A stretch of 57,966 nt of DNA, from positions 1-57,966 of the forward strand of contig NZ_AZEG01000015.1 of assembly GCF_001434935.1 (NCBI RefSeq), written 5' to 3'. The position numbers and the translations under genes were made by a program. Source of the stretch: Liquorilactobacillus uvarum DSM 19971 (GTDB taxonomy: Bacteria > Bacillota > Bacilli > Lactobacillales > Lactobacillaceae). Every line of letters starts with the position of its first letter. Position 1 is the first letter of the stretch. Below are positions 1 to 9,395 of the stretch, piece after piece. The notes beneath the pieces were generated by a model. That model saw only the letters and a list, made by a program, of their open reading frames with translations, had not been told where the DNA came from and searched no databases.

Positions 1-143
1 TTGTGACTCATTAATTTAAATACTAGCGAATTGACTTCGCAAATGTTTGCTCCTATACAAAATAGGAGACCCTACACATTTGATTTGTCGAAACTTTGTT
101 CAGTTTTCAAAGGTCTACATAAGTTGCTTAACACAACTTCTTA
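1..143 (-). other. 5' leader of an rRNA operon (16S gene lies beyond the left edge)
   Basis: Read on the minus strand this is the transcribed leader following two strong promoters. It contains a boxA-like antitermination element (GACCTTTGAAAAC, 115..103), typical of Lactobacillus rRNA leaders and spacers. It also has small hairpins: CTCCTA/TAGGAG near 72-53 and GCAAA/TTTGC near 50-39. The 16S gene itself is not in the window; its presence just to the left is inferred from leader and promoters. Confidence 0.75.
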
Positions 144-172
144 AGTATATCATGTACTATGCTTACTGTCAA
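144..172 (-). promoter_or_regulatory. rRNA operon promoter P2
   Basis: On the minus strand the -35 box TTGACA (172..167) and the -10 box TATACT (149..144) are separated by exactly 17 bases, one mismatch from the sigma-A consensus. It lies directly upstream of the rRNA leader and is the proximal of two tandem promoters. Confidence 0.85.
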
Positions 173-295
173 TTCTTTTTTTGAATAAATATTCAGTTTC
201 AAAGTATTTTATTCAATTAGCTAAGTACACATAAACTCCTGCGTTAATTGACTTAGAAAGAAACTTTCTATTTCCTCGCCTTAACGACAATAAAT

Positions 296-324
296 ATAAT
301 ACCAAGTATCATGGCTATGGTCAA
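296..324 (-). promoter_or_regulatory. rRNA operon promoter P1
   Basis: On the minus strand TTGACC (324..319) and TATTAT (301..296) are separated by 17 bases. It stands about 150 bp upstream of P2 and points the same way. Tandem promoters of this type are usual for Firmicutes rrn operons. Confidence 0.7.
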
Positions 325-760
325 GCCTTTTATCAAGGTTTTTTTTTATTTATTCAAACCCACATAATAATTCAGATTACCAAATTATTATTCGGATTTT
401 GTTGATTTTTTGCCCTTAAATAGGCAGAACTAACTTCTATTAATTCAAAAACAATTTACAAAATTTCAAACTACTTCTATACAAATAATTTACTTATATC
501 TCACCCCTAAAAGAAAGTGCATTACCAATCTTCCAAAAAATTCAATTTTTTTCAAACAAACTTTCCTTTTGCGTCTTTAAGCCACAACTTCTCTCCCAAG
601 AGCTTATATCCGCTCCTTAATACTACAACACAGTTTCTCAATAGAAAAAGCCGTTATATCGATGACTATGCTAAACAACATGTGTTTAAAACTGTTTAAC
701 GCGTTAAATCTTCGTTATAAGATTCAATTTTCTGCTTATGTGGCTTTATCTACTGAATAT
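325..760. other. gene-free stretch between rrn promoters and ltaS
   Basis: AT-rich sequence without a convincing gene. The longest open frame (60 codons at 517-699) has no good ribosome site and a biased low-complexity composition. I see no RNA gene here. Confidence 0.5.
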
Positions 761-820
761 AAAAAAGGTTTCTATTAGTAACCGAATTGAAGCAATTCCT
801 AACAGAACCTTTAGTTTTAA
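761..820 (-). terminator. probable terminator downstream of ltaS
   Basis: On the minus strand AAAGGTTCTGTTAG pairs imperfectly with CTAATAGAAACCTTT and is followed by a T-run. It lies about 60 bases past the ltaS stop and is the likely end of that transcript. Confidence 0.55.
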
Positions 821-836
821 ATTATTTAAGCAATTC

Positions 837-855
837 CGCAAGTTATTAACTTGCG
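837..855. repeat. perfect 19-bp palindrome downstream of ltaS
   Basis: CGCAAGTTA-T-TAACTTGCG has two perfect 9-base arms. Neither side has a proper T-run, so it is not a classical terminator. It may protect the ltaS mRNA 3' end or be a binding site; function unknown. Confidence 0.6.
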
Positions 856-875
856 CATTAAAAAGCCTCGATCAA

Positions 876-2945
876 TCACTTGCTGTCATTTTTTAACTCT
901 GGTGCATCCGTACTAAACAAATCTGTAGTGGATTTCCCACCATTCTGTTCGATTAAACTCTTTTTCTTCTTTTGAGCTTCTTTTAACTTTTTCATCCCAT
1001 CACTATACTTATAACTGTAGTCAGATTTATTAACCTTCTTAAAATTAGCAGGTGTATAGAACCTTAATAAGTCACCCGTAACTATCTTATCTGATAATGA
1101 CAAAACTTTATCTGTACGCTCTTGCTGACTGCTTACTTCTTGCTTTTGCTTTTTCGTCAGATTACTTATTTCTTTCCCAGTATTATCATACACTTTGCTG
1201 CCAATTTTGCTGAACGATGGTGAGACAAAGTCACCATCCCTAAATGCAACAGTCTGATTCCGATTAGACGCCAAGAGATCATTTCCAAGCTGAATAGTAT
1301 CGTTGTTCTTAATACCTAAAAGATCCAACAATGTAGGCATTACATCAATCTCGCCCCCATAAGTATGATTCACCCCACCCTTTAATCCAGGCATATGAAT
1401 CATAAAAGGCACTTTCTGGAACATTGCAAGATCATAACTCGTAACACTCTTCTTACCTAGCAGTTGACTGATAGCTTTTTTGTGGTTATTCGAAATACCA
1501 TAATGGTCACCATAAACAACTATCATCGAATTGTTATATAACCCAGATTTTTTAAGATAGTTAATAAATTCCCCAAACGCTTGATCAAGATAATGGGCTG
1601 TTTGAACGTAACCATCTACCGTCTGATCACCTGTATTTGTTTTAGAGATAGTTTGGTTCATTTTGTCTAATTCATAAGGATAATGATTAGTAACAGTAAT
1701 GATTTTAGCATAGAAGGGCTGCGGCAACTGTTCAAGATATTGAACAGACTGCTTCAAAAAAATCTTATCCTTTAAACCATAGCCAACGCTGTAGTTTGTT
1801 TTTTCTTTGAAATAATTATCATTAAAGAAGTACTGATAGCCCCATGACTTATAAGTATTATCACGATTCCAAAAGCTGCCAACATCACCATGCATAGCAG
1901 CAGTAGAATATCCTCGTTGGCTTAAAATTGCCGGCATTGCTTGAAATGTATTAGACGTTCCGTATGAAGTCATCACCGAGCCAGAAGGAAGTCCAAATAA
2001 CGAATTTTCAAGCATAGTCTCAGCATCAGATGTCTTTCCTTGTCCAACTTGATTAAAAAAATTATCAAATGATAATGTACTACTATCACTGTAGAATTTA
2101 TTTATATTTGGTGTGACTTCTTTTCCATCAACTTTATAATTAATAAGAAATTGTTGAAAACTTTCTAAGTGAAAAATAAAAACATTTTTACCTTTAGCCT
2201 TCCCATAATATGAGATATTTGGGGAAGTTCTATTGGTTTTCATAAAATTCAACACAGATTTCAAATCACTGCTGCTCGCATTGGCACGAGTCGAACTTTC
2301 TTTGTACGTCTGATATGCATTATATCCCGCATAAAAGTTTATCCCCAAATATTTGACAATATAGTTATTATCAAATGTTCTCGTCAATAACTGCGGTCTA
2401 TTTTTTTCAGCTAAGGAAAGATTAATTCCAAACAAAACAACCGCTGCAACTGAAATCAATCCTGCTGTCCGAAACTTAATTTTGCGGTTATCAACTTTGA
2501 TAATCTTAAAAATTAATAACAAACTAATAACAATAAAGTCAAAAAATATCAGAAAATCACTTGGATGTATGATTTCCATAATACTTAAACCCAAATTATT
2601 AGAAACTGAACCTGATGACTTTATTATACCTAAAGACAAAAAATCTGAAAATTCACGGTAGTATAATACATTAGCAAAAAGCCACATTGATTGAATCAGA
2701 TCAATTATCATCATGATCCAATATGACTTTCGACCTCTAAAATAAAGTGCAACCCCCAATAATAACAGTCCAACAGGTATTGGATTGAGAATCAACAAAG
2801 CTTGTTGCATGCCGTCACTTACGCCGAGGTTGAACTTTGTTTGGTAAGTTATATAGGTCTTCAACCAAAACACCGCTATTAAAAACACAAAAAAAACACT
2901 TCGATTGTTCAAGGCATTTCTGATTTTCCTCAAGCCTGACGACAT
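876..2945 (-). CDS. ltaS: lipoteichoic acid synthase LtaS
   Basis: This membrane-anchored phosphatase/sulfatase-fold enzyme polymerises glycerol phosphate from phosphatidylglycerol onto the glycolipid anchor to make type I LTA, releasing diacylglycerol. The 689-residue protein has five predicted membrane segments in the first about 180 residues, then an extracellular catalytic domain. The metal and nucleophile residues of the family are all visible: E261 (HLESFQ), T305 in GQGKTSD, and D480-H481 in YGDHYG. Start ATG follows GGAGG at good spacing. The C-terminal tail is long, lysine-rich and ends in an Asp/Asn/Ser stretch. It lies downstream of lafA/lafB on the same strand, matching its pathway. 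Confidence 0.95.
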   Translation of the reverse strand: MSSGLRKIRNALNNRSVFFVFLIAVFWLKTYITYQTKFNLGVSDGMQQALLILNPIPVGLLLLGVALYFRGRKSYWIMMIIDLIQSMWLFANVLYYREFSDFLSLGIIKSSGSVSNNLGLSIMEIIHPSDFLIFFDFIVISLLLIFKIIKVDNRKIKFRTAGLISVAAVVLFGINLSLAEKNRPQLLTRTFDNNYIVKYLGINFYAGYNAYQTYKESSTRANASSSDLKSVLNFMKTNRTSPNISYYGKAKGKNVFIFHLESFQQFLINYKVDGKEVTPNINKFYSDSSTLSFDNFFNQVGQGKTSDAETMLENSLFGLPSGSVMTSYGTSNTFQAMPAILSQRGYSTAAMHGDVGSFWNRDNTYKSWGYQYFFNDNYFKEKTNYSVGYGLKDKIFLKQSVQYLEQLPQPFYAKIITVTNHYPYELDKMNQTISKTNTGDQTVDGYVQTAHYLDQAFGEFINYLKKSGLYNNSMIVVYGDHYGISNNHKKAISQLLGKKSVTSYDLAMFQKVPFMIHMPGLKGGVNHTYGGEIDVMPTLLDLLGIKNNDTIQLGNDLLASNRNQTVAFRDGDFVSPSFSKIGSKVYDNTGKEISNLTKKQKQEVSSQQERTDKVLSLSDKIVTGDLLRFYTPANFKKVNKSDYSYKYSDGMKKLKEAQKKKKSLIEQNGGKSTTDLFSTDAPELKNDSK

Positions 2946-2986
2946 TTAACTACCTCCATTATCTAAAAACCCTTTTTCCCTTAACC

Positions 2987-3015
2987 ATTATATATTGTTA
3001 TACATACCATGAAAA
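2987..3015 (-). promoter_or_regulatory. candidate ltaS promoter
   Basis: Minus-strand TATAAT (2992..2987) with a weak TTTTCA 17 bases upstream (3015..3010), about 40 bp before the ltaS start. The -10 is perfect but the -35 is poor, so this is tentative. Confidence 0.4.
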
Positions 3016-3055
3016 ACTTTTTGCATCTATCTTCAAAATTATTTAAGAATTACTC

Positions 3056-3289
3056 TTAGTCATTAAGCAGATCATACACTTCAATTGCGGCTAAATCTAT
3101 ATTATCGAATTCAAATTTTTGCTTATCTGGCAGTTCTTCCAAAACAAATGTTTGTGTTTCTGGATCAAAACTGACTATTCCCTTTTCTTTACCATCTTTT
3201 TCAAACCTTCTTGTTTGAATCTCTTGATTTTCATTTTTGATCATTGCATCCAACCTTGAGATTATTGCAATTAATTGTGAGCTTTCCAT
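3056..3289 (-). CDS. DUF1797 (YkuJ-like) small conserved protein
   Basis: A 77-residue soluble acidic protein resembling the Bacillus YkuJ/DUF1797 family. It shares the SQL..II.RL start and the FDNIDL.AIE.Y.LL end, recognised from memory. Function is unknown in the family. I chose the ATG at 3289 because GAGGGTATCCTT precedes it at ribosome-site spacing; an in-frame ATG six codons upstream has none. It sits between the laf genes and ltaS on the same strand but with gaps of over 100 bp on either side, so cotranscription is not certain. Confidence 0.75.
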   Translation of the reverse strand: MESSQLIAIISRLDAMIKNENQEIQTRRFEKDGKEKGIVSFDPETQTFVLEELPDKQKFEFDNIDLAAIEVYDLLND

Positions 3290-3429
3290 AAGGATACCCT
3301 CTTCCATATTTACTTTTAAATCCTATTATTAACCATTTTATTATACTCAATTCTATCAGACTAACATATAACATACACTATATAAATCTAAATTCAAGTT
3401 CTAAACAGCGTAATAAACACGAAAATTAT

Positions 3430-4467
3430 TTAAACTTCATTCTCTTTGTTATTAGCTCTTATCATTTTTTTGGGTTTGATCACCAATGCAATCATTCCTA
3501 AAAACATCCCTAGATAGTAAGTAATTAAGCGCCATAGCAGCATCGCAAGAACAAGTTTGCTGGCATTTGATATAAAACTTGTAAAAATAATTGAAAAACT
3601 GTATTCTGCTCCTCCTGATCCGCCCGGAATCGGAAACAATGAAATTATCATTACAATTAAAACATGCATAGTGGTGACCATCAAAAAGTTTACATTTGTC
3701 ACACCTAAGGCCAGTAGAATAAAAAAGGGAATAATGTAGTAAAAAAATAACTGTACAAGTGTCAACACACTGATTTTAACAAGTAGCTTCCAACTTCTTT
3801 TTAAGCGCAAACTCTCTTTGTAAAAATTATCTATTTTTTCATCAACTATCAGTTCCCATTTCAAATAGCGTTCTTCTTTGAAAAAAAACTTCAATGGCTT
3901 GAAAAAAAATTTGACCACTTTTTTCGTAAAATTATACCAATACATAATCAGTAAAAGACTGACAATTACTATAAAGTGAACAACGAAACCAAAAACAAAG
4001 AGCAATGATAAAACATGAATTTTCCCTGAGACATATTGAAACCCGATTATTAGTGAAATTATAAAGTTTATAACAACCATTGACTGGTACACGATAAATT
4101 TCATCAATAAAACAGAAGTTGCACGCCCAGCATCAATTCCCGACTGAAGCAAAGCAAATAATTGCGCGGGCTGCCCTCCAGAAGAAAAAGGGGTTATACC
4201 ATTAAATAGCTGCTCAATCAAAGGAATTCTTATCGCATCATGCATAGAAAAAAGAGAACCTTCTCTTTTTAAAAGTACTCTGACAACTAAAGCCTCTAAA
4301 AAGAAAGATACCAGCATACTTATAACAGCCAAAAACAACCACTGCCATTTTAACTTAACAATATCCCCAACAAGCGATTTGAAAGAAATATTCCTAACAG
4401 AAAAAGCAAATATAGCCGTCCCAAAAACAAGCATCAATGCCAGTACAATTTTGTTATTTCTTGTCAT
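3430..4467 (-). CDS. UPF0104 / lysylphosphatidylglycerol synthase-type integral membrane protein (third laf gene)
   Basis: The 345-residue protein has about eight hydrophobic segments and the family hallmarks FSSGGQPAQ (about residue 95) and PIPGGSGGAEYSF (about residue 274), known from the flippase-like half of MprF and stand-alone UPF0104 proteins. It has no LPG synthetase domain, so it is not an aminoacyl transferase itself. Its ATG overlaps the lafB stop (ATGA), indicating translational coupling. In Listeria the corresponding third laf gene has no assigned function. From context I infer a role in moving or presenting glycolipid for LTA assembly, unproven. Confidence 0.8.
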   Translation of the reverse strand: MTRNNKIVLALMLVFGTAIFAFSVRNISFKSLVGDIVKLKWQWLFLAVISMLVSFFLEALVVRVLLKREGSLFSMHDAIRIPLIEQLFNGITPFSSGGQPAQLFALLQSGIDAGRATSVLLMKFIVYQSMVVINFIISLIIGFQYVSGKIHVLSLLFVFGFVVHFIVIVSLLLIMYWYNFTKKVVKFFFKPLKFFFKEERYLKWELIVDEKIDNFYKESLRLKRSWKLLVKISVLTLVQLFFYYIIPFFILLALGVTNVNFLMVTTMHVLIVMIISLFPIPGGSGGAEYSFSIIFTSFISNASKLVLAMLLWRLITYYLGMFLGMIALVIKPKKMIRANNKENEV

Positions 4468-5492
4468 CGCTTCACCATCTCAGTCTGCTTTTTGTAAAAG
4501 GAATACCATACTTGAGCCAGATAGTCTTCTGAATATTTCTTAGAAGCTTTGACTGCTTTTTCATGTAATTTTTTTAATTTTTCTTCATCTTCAGCCAACT
4601 TTTCGATACTGACTTTCATTTCATCCACATCACTTGCCGGCAAATAATAACCAGCAATAATAGAATTGTATAATTCTAAATCTCTAAGCACCACAGGTAC
4701 TCCACAACTAAAAGCTTCGAGCACACTCATTGGAAACAACTCATTAAAGGAAGGAAGCAAAAAGACATCGGCTAAATTATAAAATTCATTCATTTTACCT
4801 CGTTCGACAATTCCAGGAAAAGATAAGTTAACTGGCGGATTGTCGACAACTTTCTTCAATTCACTATAGCCATCGGTTATTTTTCCAAAAGAAAAACCAC
4901 CAACCCAAATAAATTGAATCTTAGGTAGACGACGAGCTAATTTAATAAAATCAGCTACACCTTTTCTTTCCTGAATTTGACCGGTCCCAACAATAACAAA
5001 CTTACTTTCAGATATTCCTTTTTTTTTACGAAGTTCTATTTTTTCTTTCTTAGATAATTCAAAGAAGCTTTCTTTTGAAACGAAATTTGGAATATACGTT
5101 ATCTTATCTTCGCGTATTCCATAACGCATTAAATCTTTAATAAAACTTGGATTTACGACAACCAGCTGATCCATCCGCTTATAAAAGGCAATAAGGTAAT
5201 GAAAAAAGATCCATCTGAAAGGTTGCGGTATTTTAAGACTCCCATTCAATGTTTCAGGCAGAAAATGAACATACCCTATCTTTCTTCCTCTTTGTGGTAA
5301 AAAAGTCGAAAGATAAAATCTAAAATCTACTGTATGATAATGACTAATATCAGAACGCCCTAGCTTATTAATCTGCACATCAATATCATCTGCAAAATGT
5401 TTCTTTAACAATTGGACAAGTTCAGCGTAGGCACTCCCCACACCTTGACCTTTAACCTTAGTTGCAGAAGAAAACATGTGAACCTTCAACAT
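4464..5492 (-). CDS. lafB: glycolipid-anchor glycosyltransferase LafB
   Basis: A GT4-type glycosyltransferase of 342 residues. In lactic acid bacteria LafB adds the second sugar to glucosyl-diacylglycerol, giving the dihexosyl-diacylglycerol that anchors LTA. Visible features are an N-terminal GVGSAY donor-domain loop, the mid-domain VGTGQIQERKG strand-turn and the ELFPMSVLEAFSCGVPVV nucleotide-sugar motif (E...E pattern). I chose the ATG at 5492 with GAGGAG seven bases ahead; a TTG five codons upstream lacks spacing. It lies 24 bp after lafA and overlaps the next gene by 4 bp, so the three form an operon. The exact sugar added cannot be read from sequence. Confidence 0.85.
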   Translation of the reverse strand: MLKVHMFSSATKVKGQGVGSAYAELVQLLKKHFADDIDVQINKLGRSDISHYHTVDFRFYLSTFLPQRGRKIGYVHFLPETLNGSLKIPQPFRWIFFHYLIAFYKRMDQLVVVNPSFIKDLMRYGIREDKITYIPNFVSKESFFELSKKEKIELRKKKGISESKFVIVGTGQIQERKGVADFIKLARRLPKIQFIWVGGFSFGKITDGYSELKKVVDNPPVNLSFPGIVERGKMNEFYNLADVFLLPSFNELFPMSVLEAFSCGVPVVLRDLELYNSIIAGYYLPASDVDEMKVSIEKLAEDEEKLKKLHEKAVKASKKYSEDYLAQVWYSFYKKQTEMVKR

Positions 5493-5516
5493 AAAAAAAC
5501 TCCTCAAAAATAAAAA

Positions 5517-6701
5517 TTAACTGATTTCACCAGAATGACTAGTTTGGTTTTCCTTAGCATACGTTGTCTGACATTCTTTATACAACTGCAAAATTCGATC
5601 ACCAAAATTATCAGCCGAAATATCATGCAATTTTGCTTGCTGTTTCCTTCTGTTGACGAATTTATCCTCGTTCACTAAGTAATCACAAACAATATCAATA
5701 AGTTCACTTTTATCACAAAAAGTAGCGCCGATCGCTGGATCATCTAACAATTGATCAGTATATGGACTGTGCGTCGCAATTACTTGCAAACCAGAAGCCA
5801 ATGCCTCAATGTACGTCAACCCTTGTGACTCAGAAATAGAGGTCGAAACAAACAAATTTGCCATATGATAATAATGTGGAACATCCTCATTATCAACCTC
5901 ACCGGTAAAAATAATATTATCCTGCAAATGTAATCTTTTAACTTGCTCAACCAAATCATTCTTTGCAGGGCCGTCTCCCACGATCAGTAGACGGACATTA
6001 GATACTTTTTGTATAATTTCAGGCATTGCAGCAATCAAGTTATTAATATTTTTCTCGTATGCCAGACGACTAACTGTCAGCAAAAGCGGTATCTGATCAG
6101 AAATTTCATATTTGGTACGCCAATTATCCGCTGCATCACGCCTTTGAAACTTAGCGATATTTACTCCAGTCGGTATTACCGAAATAGGTGCTTTTATTCC
6201 GTAGCCTTCAAGCGTGTTCAAGACTCGTTCACTCGGTGCTACGATTCCTGTCATATGATAGCAGAAAGACCGTGACATCTGTTTTACATGATATGGCCTC
6301 AATAATCTTCCCTTTGCTACATAGTGCAAATAATCTTCATACATTGTATGGTAAGTGTGAAGACACGGGATTTTTAAGTTTTTAGCAACAAACTTACCAA
6401 TCCACCCCATTGAAAACTCCGTTTGGGTATGAACAATATCTAAATTTAGTTCCTTCGCAACTTGATAAGCCCGAAAAAGTCCCCTCACTGCAATTCTTCG
6501 ATCAGTAAAGGAAATAAATGGAATGCTTTTAAACCTAAAAATATTACGTTCATAATGATTTGAATCCACCTTTGGATCCGTAGTTGTGAAAATATAGACA
6601 TTATGTCCATGACTTTCTAATTGTTCTTTTAAAGTTTTGATAGAGGTAGCCACGCCGCTAACTTGTGGATAGTATGTATCCGTAAAAATACCAATGTTCA
6701 C
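5517..6701 (-). CDS. lafA: 1,2-diacylglycerol 3-glucosyltransferase LafA
   Basis: First step of the LTA glycolipid anchor: glucose from UDP-glucose to diacylglycerol at the inner membrane face. The 394-residue GT4 enzyme starts NIGIFTDTYYPQVSGVATS, has the HTYHTMYEDY acceptor-side motif and the SISESQGLTYIEALASGLQV donor motif with both glutamates. I place the start at GTG 6701. AAGGGGG precedes it by six bases, while the ATG two codons upstream abuts that ribosome site and a longer frame adds non-conserved residues. It heads the lafA-lafB-UPF0104 operon. GalU (26.2 kb) supplies its donor. Confidence 0.9.
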   Translation of the reverse strand: MNIGIFTDTYYPQVSGVATSIKTLKEQLESHGHNVYIFTTTDPKVDSNHYERNIFRFKSIPFISFTDRRIAVRGLFRAYQVAKELNLDIVHTQTEFSMGWIGKFVAKNLKIPCLHTYHTMYEDYLHYVAKGRLLRPYHVKQMSRSFCYHMTGIVAPSERVLNTLEGYGIKAPISVIPTGVNIAKFQRRDAADNWRTKYEISDQIPLLLTVSRLAYEKNINNLIAAMPEIIQKVSNVRLLIVGDGPAKNDLVEQVKRLHLQDNIIFTGEVDNEDVPHYYHMANLFVSTSISESQGLTYIEALASGLQVIATHSPYTDQLLDDPAIGATFCDKSELIDIVCDYLVNEDKFVNRRKQQAKLHDISADNFGDRILQLYKECQTTYAKENQTSHSGEIS

Positions 6702-6856
6702 GAGCATCCCCCTTAGTGTGTTTATAGTCAACACTAATTATATTGTTTCTGGCACCGTTATGCAACGATTCATATACCGTTCTTATTAAAACACCGCAAA
6801 TCTTAACAAAATTATTACTTAGTCTCCTATATTTACATTAAAACATATATCTACAA

Positions 6857-6890
6857 ACAAAAAAGACTAAGACGCTTGGCCTTAGTCTTT
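6857..6890 (-). terminator. strong terminator after ptsI
   Basis: Minus strand: AAAGACTAAG (6890..6881) and CTTAGTCTTT (6871..6862) form a perfect 10-bp stem with a nine-base loop, followed by T5-G-T3. It ends the ptsHI transcript. Confidence 0.9.
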
Positions 6891-6910
6891 ATGATAGCAA
6901 AATTATACGT

Positions 6911-8632
6911 TTACTTCGTATACTGCTTAACTAATTCAATAACTTCTTCTGTTGTTTCACAATCATTGACAGCTTTTTCAGCTAATTCTTGCATCTTAGT
7001 CGTATCAATTTTTTTCATTAAGCTGCGCGTCTTCAAGATAGAAGTAGCACTCATTGAAAACTCATCTAATCCTAAACCAGCAAGAATAGGAACAGCTATC
7101 TGATCGCCAGCCATTTCACCACACATACCAGTCCATTTACCTTCTCTATGCGAAGAATCAATAATGTTTTTAACCAATCTCAAAATTGATGGATTATATG
7201 GTTGATATAGGTATGAGACCCTTTCGTTTCCACGATCGGCCGCCATTGAGTATTGAATCAAATCATTTGTTCCAATACTGAAGAAGTCAGAATATTTCGC
7301 CAGTTTATCAGCAATCATTGCAGCTGCAGGAATTTCCATCATCATACCAACTTCGATATCATTAGCGACAGAGACACCCTTTTTGATTAACTTTTCTTTT
7401 TCTTCTTCAAAAATAGCTTTAGCTTCTTTAAATTCTTTAACAGTCGCAATCATCGGAAACATAATTGCCAACGTCCCATAGTTGGAGGCACGCAACAATG
7501 CGCGCAACTGTGTACGGAAAATATCTTGGCGATCTAAACTAATTCTAATAGCACGGTACCCAAGAAAAGGATTCATTTCTTCTGGGAGAGGAAGATATGG
7601 CAGTTCTTTGTCACCACCGATATCCATCGTTCGAACAACAACCTGCTTACCATTCATACCTTCAACAGCCTGTTTATAAGCTTCAAACTGATCATCTTCG
7701 CTAGGCAATTCGCTTGCATCCATGTAAAGAAATTCAGAACGAAATAACCCTACGGCCTCTGCACCATTATCATTTGCACCTTCGACATCTTTTGGTGTTC
7801 CGATATTTGCTCCTAATGTAAAGTTCTTGCCATCTGCTGTAGTGGTTTTAGCATCTTTCAGCTCTTTCCACTCAGCTTTTTGTTTAGCAAATGCATCTGC
7901 TTTTTCAGCATAACTCTTCAATTCATCGCTTGATGGATCAACCAATGCATTTCCTTCTATCCCATCAATTATGACGGTTTGTCCTTCCGAGATAGTTGTT
8001 GTAGCTGAGCCAGATCCAACAATTGCAGGGATTTCCAAAGTCCTAGACATAATAGCCGAATGAGATGTTCTACCGCCGATATCAGTGATAAATCCCTTAA
8101 CATACTTGCGGTCAAGCTGCGCTGTATCTGACGGGGTCAAATCATGCGCAACAATTACAACTTCTTCGTCAATTAATGCAGGATTAGGTAAAGTTACACC
8201 TAAAAGATGACTTAATACTCGTTTTGTAACATCGCGAATATCACCAGCACGTTCCTGCATATAAGCATTGTCCGTCATGCCTTCGAACATCGCGATGAAT
8301 GTATCTGTAACATCCTTTAAAGCTTTTTCTGCATTTACTTTTTCGTCTCTGATCTTATTATTAATGTTCCCCATTAATTCAGGATCTGAAAGAATAGTCA
8401 AATGAGCTTCGAAAACTTCTGCTTCCTCAGCACCAAGGTTTGCTGCAGCTTTTTCTTTGATGATCTTCAGCTCATCTTTTGCAGCACTAACAGCCTTTTC
8501 AAGACGCTTAACTTCTGCTTCCGGATCATCAATGCTTGCTTCAGAAAATGATAAGTCGGGTTGTACAAGCATATAAGCTTTCGCAGCGGCTATCCCATCG
8601 CTAGCAGCAATCCCCTTTAACATTTTCGTCAT
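6911..8632 (-). CDS. ptsI: PTS enzyme I (phosphoenolpyruvate-protein phosphotransferase)
   Basis: Cytoplasmic general PTS enzyme: takes phosphate from PEP onto its active-site histidine and passes it to HPr. The 573-residue length is normal. The phosphohistidine is H191 in [12 protein letters not shown]. The C-terminal PEP-binding barrel shows the R-rich [15 protein letters not shown] stretch, [12 protein letters not shown] and the [20 protein letters not shown] signature, followed by the CGEMAGD cysteine motif. Its start overlaps the ptsH stop by one base, the standard ptsHI operon arrangement. Confidence 0.98.
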   Translation of the reverse strand: MTKMLKGIAASDGIAAAKAYMLVQPDLSFSEASIDDPEAEVKRLEKAVSAAKDELKIIKEKAAANLGAEEAEVFEAHLTILSDPELMGNINNKIRDEKVNAEKALKDVTDTFIAMFEGMTDNAYMQERAGDIRDVTKRVLSHLLGVTLPNPALIDEEVVIVAHDLTPSDTAQLDRKYVKGFITDIGGRTSHSAIMSRTLEIPAIVGSGSATTTISEGQTVIIDGIEGNALVDPSSDELKSYAEKADAFAKQKAEWKELKDAKTTTADGKNFTLGANIGTPKDVEGANDNGAEAVGLFRSEFLYMDASELPSEDDQFEAYKQAVEGMNGKQVVVRTMDIGGDKELPYLPLPEEMNPFLGYRAIRISLDRQDIFRTQLRALLRASNYGTLAIMFPMIATVKEFKEAKAIFEEEKEKLIKKGVSVANDIEVGMMMEIPAAAMIADKLAKYSDFFSIGTNDLIQYSMAADRGNERVSYLYQPYNPSILRLVKNIIDSSHREGKWTGMCGEMAGDQIAVPILAGLGLDEFSMSATSILKTRSLMKKIDTTKMQELAEKAVNDCETTEEVIELVKQYTK

Positions 8633-8898
8633 TATTCAGCAAGTCCTTCCTTTTTCATTGCATCGCCAATTGCTGCGATAGCATCAGCTTCATCGGCACC
8701 ATCTGCTGCAATTGTCACATCAGCATTTTGACCAACACCTAAAGACATGACACCCATAATTGATTTCAAGTTAACTGATTTATCCTTATAAGTTAAAGTG
8801 ATATCAGCATTGTACTTACTTGCAGCTTGTACTAATAACGTAGCTGGACGAGCATGAATACCTGTTTCTGCAATAATGTGAAATTCTTTCTTTTCCAT
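8632..8898 (-). CDS. ptsH: phosphocarrier protein HPr
   Basis: Small carrier of the sugar phosphotransferase system. The 88 residues include H15 (TGIHARPAT), phosphorylated by enzyme I, and S46 ([11 protein letters not shown]), the regulatory site of HPr kinase, whose phosphorylated form is the CcpA corepressor in Firmicutes. AAAGGGG precedes the ATG. First gene of the ptsHI operon. Confidence 0.98.
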   Translation of the reverse strand: MEKKEFHIIAETGIHARPATLLVQAASKYNADITLTYKDKSVNLKSIMGVMSLGVGQNADVTIAADGADEADAIAAIGDAMKKEGLAE

Positions 8899-9014
8899 AA
8901 TAGATCGTACCCCTTTGCTATATATAAATGTTTATTTAAGGACCATCTCGCTAAACAATGTTTTTCAAGAACGCGTTTTCATTATTTAATGCGACATTAT
9001 CCTCACTAGGGTAA

Positions 9015-9043
9015 ATGTTAGCATGAATTAAATTGCAAAACAA
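9015..9043 (-). promoter_or_regulatory. candidate ptsHI promoter with extended -10
   Basis: Minus strand TTGTTT (9043..9038), 17-base spacer, TAACAT (9020..9015) preceded by TGC, i.e. an extended -10. It leaves a leader of about 110 bases before ptsH. Confidence 0.5.
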
Positions 9044-9054
9044 GTATTTTTGAA

Positions 9055-9249
9055 TCATTCCTTTGTATGCTTGTCTTCTCGCTTATATATCACATTTCCA
9101 CCCCTTTGAGCACTTCCAACAACATTTTTCCGATGTTGAAAATCCATGAAAATATCTTGAAAATCCATAAATTCTTTCGGTGTTATTTCAAAACTTTCAA
9201 TTTGGCCATTCATTAACTGTTCTAATAATTCCTGATAGTTTTTTTGCAT
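9055..9249 (-). CDS. small hypothetical protein divergent from clpE
   Basis: A 64-residue hydrophilic protein (YQELLEQLMNGQIESFEITP...) with no membrane segment and no motif I recognise; the C-terminus is rich in Arg/Lys. I chose the ATG at 9249 because TAAGGAGTAG precedes it; a longer frame upstream lacks a ribosome site. It is transcribed away from clpE, and its 5' region shares the CtsR-controlled intergenic region. It may be a conserved Lactobacillus protein, but I cannot name a function. Confidence 0.6.
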   Translation of the reverse strand: MQKNYQELLEQLMNGQIESFEITPKEFMDFQDIFMDFQHRKNVVGSAQRGGNVIYKREDKHTKE

Positions 9250-9339
9250 TGCTCTACTCCTTAATTTCAATAGCACTTCCTGTAATATAGTAACTAAAAA
9301 AAACTTGTAATACAACTACAAGCCAAATAAGCATTCTAC

Positions 9340-9368
9340 TTGCGCTTTTTAGTCTGACTATGTATACT
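9340..9368 (+). promoter_or_regulatory. clpE promoter
   Basis: TTGCGC (9340-9345), 17-base spacer, TATACT (9363-9368) with TG immediately before the -10. The CtsR operator starts ten bases further on, covering the expected transcription start. Confidence 0.8.
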
Positions 9369-9378
9369 GTTCTCGAAA

Positions 9379-9395
9379 GGTCAAAGATAGTCAAA
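9379..9395 (+). promoter_or_regulatory. CtsR operator of clpE
   Basis: GGTCAAA-GAT-AGTCAAA matches the CtsR heptad tandem repeat (RGTCAAA-N3-RGTCAAA) of class III heat-shock genes. CtsR binding here would block the clpE promoter and release it on heat or protein stress. An inverted half-site (TTGACCT, 9396-9402) and another GGTC near the start codon follow. Confidence 0.9.

Noticed and set aside
1-143. 16S-23S spacer instead of a 16S leader
   Set aside because: The boxA-like wording occurs in both, but two strong promoters directly upstream and no 16S 3' end show that it is the start of an operon.
517-699. 60-codon frame in the left gene-free stretch
   Set aside because: No ribosome site, biased AT-driven composition rich in Phe/Asn/Ser, and no recognisable pattern.
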